Source of the DNA: GCA-2718815 sp963578105
Lineage (GTDB): Bacteria > Planctomycetota > Planctomycetia > Pirellulales > Pirellulaceae
Direction: 5' to 3'
DNA length: 64,000 nucleotides
Assembly: GCA_963578105.1 (NCBI GenBank)
Contig: CAUZBP010000008.1
Span: 37,437-101,436, forward strand
Shown: positions 1-7,824 of the stretch, piece by piece
Numbering within the stretch: position 1 is the stretch's first letter
Layout of the letters: each line of letters starts with the position of its first letter
Program-made: the position numbers and the translations under genes
The notes under the pieces: generated by a model
Databases searched by the model: none
Told to the model about the DNA's origin: nothing
What the model saw: the letters and a program-made list of their open reading frames with translations, nothing else

Positions 1-161
1 GCCACTTCGTCTGGAACGACCTCCACGCCGGGTCTTGTTCTTGGCTGACCTGGAATTGATGGCCGACGGTGCACCACCACGCCTCCTTCAGACATTGACC
101 GAGCCAGATGAAAACATGATGACGCAACCACAATCCCTCATTGCTGATTCAATGGTTGTTT

Positions 162-1016
162 TCAAGGTTCATCCAATCCCAGCAATTTCAACGAGTCGCG
201 ATAAATCAGTGTCTCGATGGCTGCCGTGTTGAGTCGCGGCAAAGCGGTCCCTTCCAGCATCAGGTTAAGATTCCTGAGACCTTCCAGCGTCGAGTTGATC
301 GTTGTAAACGGATAGTCGGTTCCGAACAACACCTTGTCCCAAACGCCATATTCCTGCACCAGCATCAGGCTGTGATAGAGCTGAAACGGACGGTAGTGCA
401 GCGCACTCAGGTCACAATAAACATACGGATGCTTGCGCGCAGTCACAACAGCTTCACCCTCGTAGGGATGGCCCAGGTGAGCCATGATGATCCGCACTTC
501 AGGGAATCGTATCGCAACCGGATCGAGGTGTCGGGGCAACGTCGTTTCCAATGGCCCTTGCGCCACAAACGTGGTTCCCGTGTGGAGTAACACCGGCAAA
601 CAATGCTCACTGGCATATTCCCACAACGGGTCCAGTTGTGATTCATCGGGTCGAAATCCGGCATACATCGGCATCAGCTTGATGCCTCGCAAGCCCAGTT
701 CCTGATGCCCTCGTCGCAGTTCTTCCTGCCAGCCCGTCTGCGTGGGATCGATCGACAGAAAGCCGATCAGCCGATCCGCATCGACGGCCACGTATTGCGC
801 CACATAGTCGTCGTCAACCCACAATCCACTCAGTCGCGCCTTGCCGCCGAAAACAATGGTGACCGTATCGTCCGGTGCGCTCCGGCGATAGTTGTCGTAA
901 GTGACTGTAAGGTCCATTTCGACACCTGCCTTGGATCGCCTGGCCTGCTGCCGAAAGTCGTCACTAAAGTGGTCCGGATACTCCCAGGCGTGACTGTGAA
1001 CGTCAATGATCATCAT
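162..1016 (-). CDS. Amidohydrolase-2 family metal-dependent hydrolase
   Basis: This is a 284-residue TIM-barrel amidohydrolase, probably cytoplasmic since no signal peptide is visible. The metal-site pattern is complete: HSH at residues 7-9 after strand 1, His145 in LLHTGT, His180 in IMAHLGH and Asp234 in FGTDYPF. That order matches the Amidohydro_2 family, whose members hydrolyse lactones and related compounds or decarboxylate aromatic acids. It is the last gene of a minus-strand run behind an enolase-superfamily gene. Such pairs often process sugar acids or lactones, so a lactone hydrolase is the best inference, with the substrate unknown. Two adjacent ATG codons could serve as the start (1016 or 1013). 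Confidence 0.85.
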   Translation of the reverse strand: MMIIDVHSHAWEYPDHFSDDFRQQARRSKAGVEMDLTVTYDNYRRSAPDDTVTIVFGGKARLSGLWVDDDYVAQYVAVDADRLIGFLSIDPTQTGWQEELRRGHQELGLRGIKLMPMYAGFRPDESQLDPLWEYASEHCLPVLLHTGTTFVAQGPLETTLPRHLDPVAIRFPEVRIIMAHLGHPYEGEAVVTARKHPYVYCDLSALHYRPFQLYHSLMLVQEYGVWDKVLFGTDYPFTTINSTLEGLRNLNLMLEGTALPRLNTAAIETLIYRDSLKLLGLDEP

Positions 1017-1109
1017 GTTTCCGACTGCAAGTGTTTATTTTCTTTAGCCAGTTGTCGCGGCACGTTCTCACCACAGCGGACAAACGACTTCAGACGACCC
1101 GCCTGAATC

Positions 1110-2228
1110 CTAAGAAAGCTGGCACTCTTTCACAATATTCCAATCCACATCCACTCCCAACCCCGGTCGCTCCGTAATCGTGACCAGTGGTCCCTGAATA
1201 TCGATCGGATTCTTCGCAATTCGAACCTCATGGTAATCGGGACCCAACATGTCGCCCGGGAATTCCTCGACGCACATGTTCGGGCAGGCAACAACCAGAT
1301 GCGCCATCGCGGCCGTCCCGACGTCCCATTCCAAGTTCGAACCAATGCTGCACTTAATGCCATGAGCCGCCGCGAATTCAACAATTGCCTTTGACTTGCG
1401 GATGCCGCCATTCTTACCCGGATAAACGCTAATCAGATCACAGGCATTGTTCCGAATCAGCTCCTGGGCATGAATCATGTCAAAGCAAATATCGTCCGCC
1501 ATGACCGGGGGCGTCGTTTCGCGTCGCACCCGGGCCAAGGCACCATAATCACCATCCGGAGTCGGTTGCTCGTTGAGAGTGATGCCACAATCGGCCAGCT
1601 CGTTGACGCAGTGAATCGCCGTGTCAACGTCCCACCCGCAATTCGCATCAATGGTCAAATCCAATTCCGGTCCGATCGCCTCCCGAACCGTCCGAATTCG
1701 ACTGATGTCCTTCTCCGCCGGACCGCCAACCTTCACCTTGATCGTCGTAAAACCTTCTTCGACCAGCTCCAAGGCCCGCGTTCGGGCCCGATCTGGCTCG
1801 TACGCACCCAAGGAAAATCGGCAGCGGACCGTCAAGGGACGGACGGCTCCACCGAGTAATTCATAGACCGGCTTGTTGGCTGCTTTGCCCGCGATGTCCC
1901 AACAGGCCATTTCAATGGCTGCCTTTGCAAACCAGTTGTGACGGGTGCACTTGTCCAGGCGGCGATCGATCTCCTCAACGTCCGTGGGATCGGCCCCGAT
2001 GACACTGGGTGCCAGCAGTTTGTTAAGAATTTCCTGGGCGCTCCACACCGATTCTCCCGACCAAACCGGCATCGGATTGACCTCGCCGATCCCCTCGATA
2101 CCCACGTCCGTCCCGACACGGAGCAGCAAATATTCGGACACAGTGTGAGCACCGAGCGGTGAAACAATGTGCTTCGCATACTTGACCGGAATGCGCACGG
2201 GAGTGACTTCGATATGGGTAATTTTCAT
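1110..2228 (-). CDS. Enolase-superfamily enzyme (mandelate racemase / muconate lactonizing type)
   Basis: The 372-residue protein has the family's two-domain layout: an N-terminal capping domain (about 1-130) and a modified TIM barrel. Visible catalytic features are the KVK pair (Lys164, Lys166), Mg2+ ligands in LTIDANCGWD (Asp194), LNEQ (Glu220) and MADD (Asp245/246), Lys272 in PGKNGG on the opposite face, and Glu300. This is a muconate-lactonizing or dipeptide-epimerase-like set rather than the His-Asp dyad of mandelate racemase. It should abstract an alpha proton from a carboxylate; the substrate cannot be read from the sequence. It lies between the dimethylformamidase-like gene and the amidohydrolase on the same strand. 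Confidence 0.87.
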   Translation of the reverse strand: MKITHIEVTPVRIPVKYAKHIVSPLGAHTVSEYLLLRVGTDVGIEGIGEVNPMPVWSGESVWSAQEILNKLLAPSVIGADPTDVEEIDRRLDKCTRHNWFAKAAIEMACWDIAGKAANKPVYELLGGAVRPLTVRCRFSLGAYEPDRARTRALELVEEGFTTIKVKVGGPAEKDISRIRTVREAIGPELDLTIDANCGWDVDTAIHCVNELADCGITLNEQPTPDGDYGALARVRRETTPPVMADDICFDMIHAQELIRNNACDLISVYPGKNGGIRKSKAIVEFAAAHGIKCSIGSNLEWDVGTAAMAHLVVACPNMCVEEFPGDMLGPDYHEVRIAKNPIDIQGPLVTITERPGLGVDVDWNIVKECQLS

Positions 2229-2287
2229 AACAATGTCTTTGAGAGAGAAATGAACGGGAAGATACCCGCTGAGCTAGAAATCATACA

Positions 2288-2422
2288 TCAGGTGGAAGCC
2301 GGGTGGTAGGATTCGGAAAACGGGAGAGGCAATGTGAGCCAAAGAAAATCTGAGACGGCCTTCTCCGCCTGACACTGGAGCCGCTTTGCCGAGATCTGGA
2401 TTGACAGCTTGGTGGGTTCCAT
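2288..2422 (-). CDS. Possible 44-residue small ORF between the enolase and formamidase-like genes
   Basis: A clean ATG-to-TGA frame starts 24 bases after the stop of the upstream formamidase-like gene. It encodes a short protein with no recognisable motif and no clear ribosome-binding site. The gap between the two large genes (2229-2446) holds nothing else I can identify. It may be chance. Confidence 0.15.
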   Translation of the reverse strand: MEPTKLSIQISAKRLQCQAEKAVSDFLWLTLPLPFSESYHPAST

Positions 2423-2446
2423 CTGGCTCGTTGAGACTCAGTTTCT

Positions 2447-4081
2447 TCATCCCTCGTCCAAGAACCGAGCGAGCACATTGTAGGTAATGCGTGAAATCGC
2501 GTCATCGACCAGCAGGCAGGGGACATAGGTAATGGAACCTGCAGAAAAAACGGCCCCGCCAGTGGGCAGTTCGTAATAAGCCATCTCCGCCCCTCCCTCC
2601 TCCGGATTGACTCCCTTGGCCAACAACACGGTGCCGGGGGGAGAATGTGAGCTGATCTTATCGGTCTCGTGACCAGACGCTCCACCATGAATCCGCTCCT
2701 GCAAACTATTTTCTCCGAAGAGCTCACCGTTGCCTAAGCCGGTGCCGTCAAAAATCCAGTGATCCGATTGGACCGCTCGATAGGGAGCTGCGGTCATGAT
2801 ACCCGCTGCGGTACAGACAACGCCCAGCAAACCGGCTTCGGACTCCAAGGTGCGATGCATCCGGCTCTCTAAATAGACCTCCGGGTTCGCAGGGTCTGGC
2901 ATTCCGAGCGCACCGTCGATCGACGGATTCAAGTAAGTTTTGAATTTCAAACGGTCTTCGCCCAGAAACTCCACTTCGCAATTCAAACCGTTGCCCCCCA
3001 GATACATCAACTTGCCGCCTCGGTGATGTACCCACTCTTTCACCCGCTGGTACATTTGGCGAGACCAGTATTCGGGATGGACACTGAGCATCAACACTTT
3101 GTAGGAGTCGAGATCCAGGTCACCGTGATGGAGTTGCGATTCCGAGTAATAATCGTAGGTCAGATTTTCCCGCTCCAGCCAACCGAGCAGACGCCATTCT
3201 GCAGGAGCCACCCCGCACGGCAAACGTCCTTCGATCGGATCCGTCACCTCCTCGTGCTCGCGCACGACGTTGCCTGGCTCGGGCCGTTCGAAGGAAAGCG
3301 GCTGGTACTCTTCGTCCTGGAATCCCCACACATTGAACGCCCCGGCTTCGGTGTAGCGAATCATGTCCTGGCGAGCATTGACCACGGGCTGATCGGGCAA
3401 ACGGTGTGCGTTCACGTAATTGCTCCGCCCACCAAAATTGTTGTAGGCCAGCCAGGTGTTCGTCGAAGCCAGCACTGCAATGGGTGCCGAAGGCCGGGCA
3501 GGAGACACAATCCATGGAAAGGAAAAAAATTCGCCGGACTTTTCTCCTTTGGCATGCAGGTAGTACAGTCCCGAACGCTTTGGCCCTTCAACGAATTGCG
3601 TGTGGTGTGCACTGGCATAACCAATCTTGTTCCATTGCACGCCCGTCTGCGTGTAGTCACCGTCGGGTGTGATCTGCATGACCGCTCGAGGTCCATGCTC
3701 ATCGAACCAGCCGAGCAGCTTTACCATCTCACGTTTCCAACCGTAGCGCCACAGACTAAGCCGGTAGGGTTCAACAGAATGGACTCGAAACTCCGACTTT
3801 TCACCGGATTTCACCGCTCGAGGCCAGACGTAGCCCAGAAGCCGGTCAGACAAAAGTCGAAATTGGCAGGGCCGCTCCGGATCGATTGTTGTCTGAACGC
3901 TTTTCGATCCAAACCCCTCTTTCACGAGTGTGACATCGTAGTCGCCCGCTTCTAAATCAGCACAGACCAGGCCCCGCGGTGTCGACCGGGCAATCGCTTC
4001 GGTCTGGCCATGACGTTGAAACTCCAGTAAGACGTCGGCCAGGGCAACATAACGCTCGTCACTCACATATCCGATCAACAT
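2447..4081 (-). CDS. N,N-dimethylformamidase large-subunit-like protein
   Basis: This is a 544-residue protein from the ATG at 4081. The longer frame to 4126 adds 15 residues of unlikely sequence. The N-terminal part contains beta-rich segments and a tract around residue 213 reading YNNFGGRSNY. The C-terminal half holds the formamidase core with SVHPEYWS (His335, Glu337). In characterised dimethylformamidases a His and a Glu in the equivalent HPEYWS motif sit at a tyrosine-ligated mononuclear iron site. Homologues are widespread in planctomycetes with unproven substrates. Co-orientation with an enolase-type enzyme and an amidohydrolase suggests a catabolic set attacking an amide-containing compound. 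No signal peptide is evident. Confidence 0.78.
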   Translation of the reverse strand: MLIGYVSDERYVALADVLLEFQRHGQTEAIARSTPRGLVCADLEAGDYDVTLVKEGFGSKSVQTTIDPERPCQFRLLSDRLLGYVWPRAVKSGEKSEFRVHSVEPYRLSLWRYGWKREMVKLLGWFDEHGPRAVMQITPDGDYTQTGVQWNKIGYASAHHTQFVEGPKRSGLYYLHAKGEKSGEFFSFPWIVSPARPSAPIAVLASTNTWLAYNNFGGRSNYVNAHRLPDQPVVNARQDMIRYTEAGAFNVWGFQDEEYQPLSFERPEPGNVVREHEEVTDPIEGRLPCGVAPAEWRLLGWLERENLTYDYYSESQLHHGDLDLDSYKVLMLSVHPEYWSRQMYQRVKEWVHHRGGKLMYLGGNGLNCEVEFLGEDRLKFKTYLNPSIDGALGMPDPANPEVYLESRMHRTLESEAGLLGVVCTAAGIMTAAPYRAVQSDHWIFDGTGLGNGELFGENSLQERIHGGASGHETDKISSHSPPGTVLLAKGVNPEEGGAEMAYYELPTGGAVFSAGSITYVPCLLVDDAISRITYNVLARFLDEG

Positions 4082-4341
4082 GGCTGTCTCCCCACAATTC
4101 CTACCAGTCGGACCACACCTGCGCATTTGCTTGCCAGGTGTCGCGGTATTGGCAGGCAGTCTCTGAAACTTAAAAGCCGCTCAACAGTCTTATGGCAGAA
4201 GTGATGCCACCCCGAAAGGGCACCTGCTACTGAAAGACTCCTGCAAACCAGTCTGAGATTTTACCGTCACCGCGAGTCCGTCGGAATAACCCTTCCGGGA
4301 CCGGCGGGTGCATGGTTGGTTTGTGATAAGCACTCACCGTG

Positions 4342-4360
4342 GCGGTTAAACGTTTACCGC
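4342..4360. repeat. Near-perfect palindrome between the formamidase-like and DUF1501 genes
   Basis: A 19-base inverted repeat has GCGG/CCGC outer arms around a perfect ten-base core, TAAACGTTTA, with one unpaired T. It lies 17 bases beyond the stop of the minus-strand DUF1501 gene ending at 4377 and about 260 bases 5' of the formamidase-like start. It could be an operator for that gene or a weak hairpin after DUF1501. The arms are short and there is no T-run, which argues against a classical terminator. Confidence 0.35.
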
Positions 4361-4376
4361 TTGTAAATACTTTCGC

Positions 4377-5852
4377 TCAGGCGATGATCTCCCGAATGGG
4401 CCGGCCGAATTCGATGTCCAGTCGTTTGCGACCGGGAACCTCCATTTTACGCGAGTCAAGGCCCAACTGGTGCAGTACTGTAGCATGGATGTCGGTCACA
4501 TAGTGCGGATTCTCCGCGGCCAGAATGCCCAGCTCGTCCGTCGCACCGTGAACAACTCCGCCACGAATTCCGCCACCAGCCAGCCAGCAGGAGAAGCCGA
4601 ACGGATGATGGTCGCGACCACTCTGTTCTTCGGTTCCGGCCGTACGTCCAAATTCCGTCGCCCACACCACGAGCGTGTCTTGCAACATTCCGCGTTGCTT
4701 CAAATCTTTAAGCAGCGTGGCAATCGGTTGGTCAACGGCCTGACAATTTTTCGTGTGGTTTTTTTTCAGGTTGGTGTGTGCATCCCAAGAACCGGCCGGG
4801 TCACCGCCACCACCATGGTAAACCTGCACGAACCTCACACCCCGTTCAACCAGTCGACGCGCAGCCAGTAATTGGCGGCCGTACCCTTCACCGTAGGAAT
4901 CGAGTGTCGCCTGCGACTCATCCCGCAGGTCAAACACTTCGGGTACCGACATCTGCATGCGAAACGCCAACTCGTAGGCATTGATTCTCGCCCGCAACGC
5001 GGCGTCGTCAGGATATTCCACCGCTGCCAACTGGTTTAACTTGCCAATCATTTCCATGTTGGCTAGTTGTTCTTCTTGAAAAATGCGCCCCGCCGGATTG
5101 CCGTAGGGCAAAGGTTTGTTTTCATTGATCACAAGGCCGTCATGCTCGGCACCCAGGTAACTGGCCCGGTGCCAGTTCTGGACCGCCGTCGAGGCAATCG
5201 GTTCGCCCATCACGACAAACTGCGGCAAGTTTTCATTCAAACTGCCCAGGCCGTAATGGACCCAGGAACCAATCGAAGGGAACAACCCGTCGCTGACGTG
5301 CCGGCCCGTGTGAAACTGAAGTTGTGCCCCGTGGTTGTTATCTGTTGTCCACAACGACCGCACCACAGCGATGTCGTCAATGCATCCTCCCACGTGGGGC
5401 CACCAGTCACTCACCTCGATTCCGCTTTCCCCACGCTTGCGATAACCGATTTGCATCGGATAAATCTGTTGTCGAAAATTGCGCAGACTCCCATCCACCA
5501 GGGGTCGGAAGTTCTTTTTAACAAACGGCGCATCAAACACATCCTTGAGCGGTGTCTGCGAGAGATTCATGTTGCCGTATTTATTTAAGGCCGGCTTTGG
5601 ATCAAAACTCTCCATGTGACTCACGCCACCAGTCATGAACAGCCAAATAACACTCTTCGCTTTCGCTGGAAAGTGCTGCTGTGGTGACAACACGTCTTGG
5701 CCGGCAACGTCCCCGTGGGCCAACATGCTACCCAGGGCCAGACCGGTCATTCCCATGCCCACATCGGCCAGGAACGTACGACGGTCGCGAGGAACCGGAT
5801 ACAATGGCCGCATCGGGGAGAGCGGGCGATGTTGAGAGGCTGAGTGTTTCAT
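4377..5852 (-). CDS. DUF1501 protein, Tat-exported, copy A of a tandem duplication
   Basis: The 491-residue protein begins with a twin-arginine signal (RDRRTFLADVG, about residues 22-32) and a hydrophobic segment. It is therefore exported folded. The body has the DUF1501 hallmarks: IWLFMTGGVSHMESFDPK, then EFGRTAGT followed by GRDHHPFGFSCWLAGGG and the HATVLHQLG tail. The family has the alkaline-phosphatase/sulfatase fold but no assigned activity. It is strikingly similar, roughly nine residues in ten by eye, to the gene at 6235-7713. Its expected PSD1 partner upstream is reduced to a relic (5945-6233). One short patch near residues 224-235 differs from copy B in a way that suggests a local frame change. 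Confidence 0.92.
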   Translation of the reverse strand: MKHSASQHRPLSPMRPLYPVPRDRRTFLADVGMGMTGLALGSMLAHGDVAGQDVLSPQQHFPAKAKSVIWLFMTGGVSHMESFDPKPALNKYGNMNLSQTPLKDVFDAPFVKKNFRPLVDGSLRNFRQQIYPMQIGYRKRGESGIEVSDWWPHVGGCIDDIAVVRSLWTTDNNHGAQLQFHTGRHVSDGLFPSIGSWVHYGLGSLNENLPQFVVMGEPIASTAVQNWHRASYLGAEHDGLVINENKPLPYGNPAGRIFQEEQLANMEMIGKLNQLAAVEYPDDAALRARINAYELAFRMQMSVPEVFDLRDESQATLDSYGEGYGRQLLAARRLVERGVRFVQVYHGGGGDPAGSWDAHTNLKKNHTKNCQAVDQPIATLLKDLKQRGMLQDTLVVWATEFGRTAGTEEQSGRDHHPFGFSCWLAGGGIRGGVVHGATDELGILAAENPHYVTDIHATVLHQLGLDSRKMEVPGRKRLDIEFGRPIREIIA

Positions 5853-5944
5853 CCGTTGATCCAGAGTTTCGCGTTTTCAGTCATATTTTCAACCACTGCC
5901 TGGACTGACGGTCGTGAGCCAAAGGACCTCGTCAGCCCCCTATC

Positions 5945-6233
5945 TGATGGTGGTAAGAGCAATGTCATGGATCAAAATCAAAACTTCATTCTCTCTTACG
6001 TGCTAGACTCGATCATTTGCTGGAGCAGCACGGTTCGTTTTATCACTCAACAACGCCAGTCGCTCTCGAATGCTGAGTTGGCGCATTTGAAATTCAAGTA
6101 CCTCTCGGCAGACCGTCATTTTAACAGCACTCGGGCCACACGATCCATGCGTTTCGACAGCCCAGGTGATGAAATGGTCCAGCGACAACCTGTCGTGATT
6201 TTCGTTGCCTCCTGCCAATTGCAAGCATTGCAA
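5945..6233 (-). pseudogene. C-terminal relic of a PSD1 (DUF1553) gene
   Basis: Reading minus, the segment encodes LAGGNENHDRLSLDHFIT and then LEFQMRQLSIRERLALL. This aligns residue for residue with the last ~100 residues of the intact PSD1 protein at 7825-10650 (LNENRSS..HDQFIT, LEFQAKQLSVPERLTLL). After a stop near 6003 the match resumes in another frame with RENEVLILI against RENLVLVLI. The reading frame is disrupted and the other ~850 residues are absent. The break lies immediately beside the stop codon of the neighbouring DUF1501 copy (6235-6237). The region is the remains of a duplicated cassette. Confidence 0.85.
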
Positions 6234-6234
6234 T

Positions 6235-7713
6235 TCAGGCGATGATCTCGCGAATTGGCCGGCCGAATTCGATGTCCAGTCGCTTGCGACCGGGAACCTC
6301 TAATTTACGCGCGTCTAGACCCAACTGGTGCAGGACCGTGGCATGAATGTCGGTCACATAGTGCGGATCCTCCGAGGCCAGAATGCCCAGCTCATCCGTC
6401 GCACCGTGAACCACTCCGCCACGAATTCCACCACCAGCCAGCCAGCAGGAGAAACCGAAGGGGTGATGGTCGCGACCGTCCTCTTCTTCGCTGCCCGCCG
6501 TACGTCCAAATTCTGAAGCCCACACCACGAGCGTGTCTTGCAACATTCCGCGTTGCTTCAAATCTTTGAGCAGCGTGGCAATCGGCTTGTCAACGGCCTG
6601 ACAATTTTTCGTGTGGTTTTTTTTCAGGTGCGTGTGTGCATCCCACGAACCGGCCGGGTCGCCGCCACCACCGTGATAAATTTGTACGAACCGCACACCC
6701 CGTTCGACAAATCGACGAGCGGCCAGCAACTGCCGACCGTACCCCTCACCGTAGGAGTCGAGCGTCGCCTGCGACTCATCCTTCAGGTCAAAGACTTCGG
6801 GTACCGACATCTGCATACGGAAAGCCAACTCATACGCATTGATTCGTGCTCGCAACGCCGCATCTTCCGGATATTCCACGGCTGCCAGTTGGTTCAGCTT
6901 CCCGATCAGCTCCATGTTGGCTGCTTGTTCTTCTTGAAAGATGCGCCCCGCGGGATTGCCGTAAGGAAGAGGTTCTTTTTCGTTGATCATGATACCGTCA
7001 TGCTCGGCACCCAGGTAGTTGGCCAAGTGTACCTGTGGGCCACCGCAACAATCCGCAATCGGTTCGCCCATCACGACAAACTGCGGCAGGTTTTCATTCA
7101 AACTACCCAGACCATAATGCACCCAGGAACCAATCGTGGGGAAAAAACCATCACTGATGTGGCGGCCCGTGTGAAATTGAAGTTGCGCTCCGTGGTCGTT
7201 ATCTGTTGTCCATAGCGACCGCACCACGGAGATGTCGTCGATGCAGCCCCCCACGTGAGGCCACCAGTCACTCACCTCGATTCCGCTTTCCCCCCGTTTG
7301 CGATAACCGACTTGCATCGGATAAATTTGATTTCGAAAGGTGCGCGAATTGTCGTCCTGCAGCGGACGGAAGTTCTCTTTGACAAACGGCGAATCATAAA
7401 CATCTTTCAAGGGTGTCTTCGAGAGATGCAAGCCCCCATATTTGTTTAACGCCGGCTTTGGATCGAAACTCTCCATGTGACTCACGCCACCAGTCATGAA
7501 GAGCCAAATGACGCTCTTTGCTTTCGGTGTAAAATGGGACTGTGCCGGAGACACTTCGTGGCCGGCAACGTCCTCGCCTGCCAACATGCTGCCCAACGCC
7601 AGGCCGGTGAATCCCATCCCCAGGTCGGCCAGGAAGGTGCGACGGTCGCGAGGACCCGGATGCAAGGAAGGCATCGGGGAAATCAGGCGACGTTGAAAGG
7701 CGGAGTGTGTCAT
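6235..7713 (-). CDS. DUF1501 protein, Tat-exported, copy B of a tandem duplication
   Basis: This 492-residue protein is nearly the same as copy A at 4377-5852. It carries the same twin-arginine leader (RDRRTFLADLG), GGVSHMESFDPK, EFGRTAGS and GRDHHPFGF motifs, and the same C-terminal HATVLHQLGLD. A patch near residues 224-236 reads ADCCGGPQVHLAN where copy A has ASTAVQNWHRAS, with one codon more. It follows its PSD1 partner (7825-10650) with a 111-base gap and the same orientation, the usual order for this gene pair. Copy B, with an intact partner, probably represents the complete cassette. Confidence 0.93.
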   Translation of the reverse strand: MTHSAFQRRLISPMPSLHPGPRDRRTFLADLGMGFTGLALGSMLAGEDVAGHEVSPAQSHFTPKAKSVIWLFMTGGVSHMESFDPKPALNKYGGLHLSKTPLKDVYDSPFVKENFRPLQDDNSRTFRNQIYPMQVGYRKRGESGIEVSDWWPHVGGCIDDISVVRSLWTTDNDHGAQLQFHTGRHISDGFFPTIGSWVHYGLGSLNENLPQFVVMGEPIADCCGGPQVHLANYLGAEHDGIMINEKEPLPYGNPAGRIFQEEQAANMELIGKLNQLAAVEYPEDAALRARINAYELAFRMQMSVPEVFDLKDESQATLDSYGEGYGRQLLAARRFVERGVRFVQIYHGGGGDPAGSWDAHTHLKKNHTKNCQAVDKPIATLLKDLKQRGMLQDTLVVWASEFGRTAGSEEEDGRDHHPFGFSCWLAGGGIRGGVVHGATDELGILASEDPHYVTDIHATVLHQLGLDARKLEVPGRKRLDIEFGRPIREIIA

Positions 7714-7824
7714 CAGTTGATCCAGACTTTTACGTTTCCAGTCGCGTTTTCCAACCTCTGAGTCGGGCTACGATTGTGGGGAACCTTGGCCTATCAGCAA
7801 CCCCTGTACCTTGTCAGCTACTGG

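Noticed and set aside
1..161. Open frame at the left edge of the window
   Set aside because: Too short, with no motif on either strand; it may belong to a gene outside the window but cannot be supported.
3023..3955. 310-codon plus-strand frame opposite the formamidase-like gene
   Set aside because: It is antisense to a gene with clear motifs; it has no family similarity and follows from GC-rich codon bias.
6538..7215. 225-codon plus-strand frame opposite DUF1501 copy B
   Set aside because: A similar antisense frame occurs at copy A, which is expected from their near-identity; it has no signal or motif.
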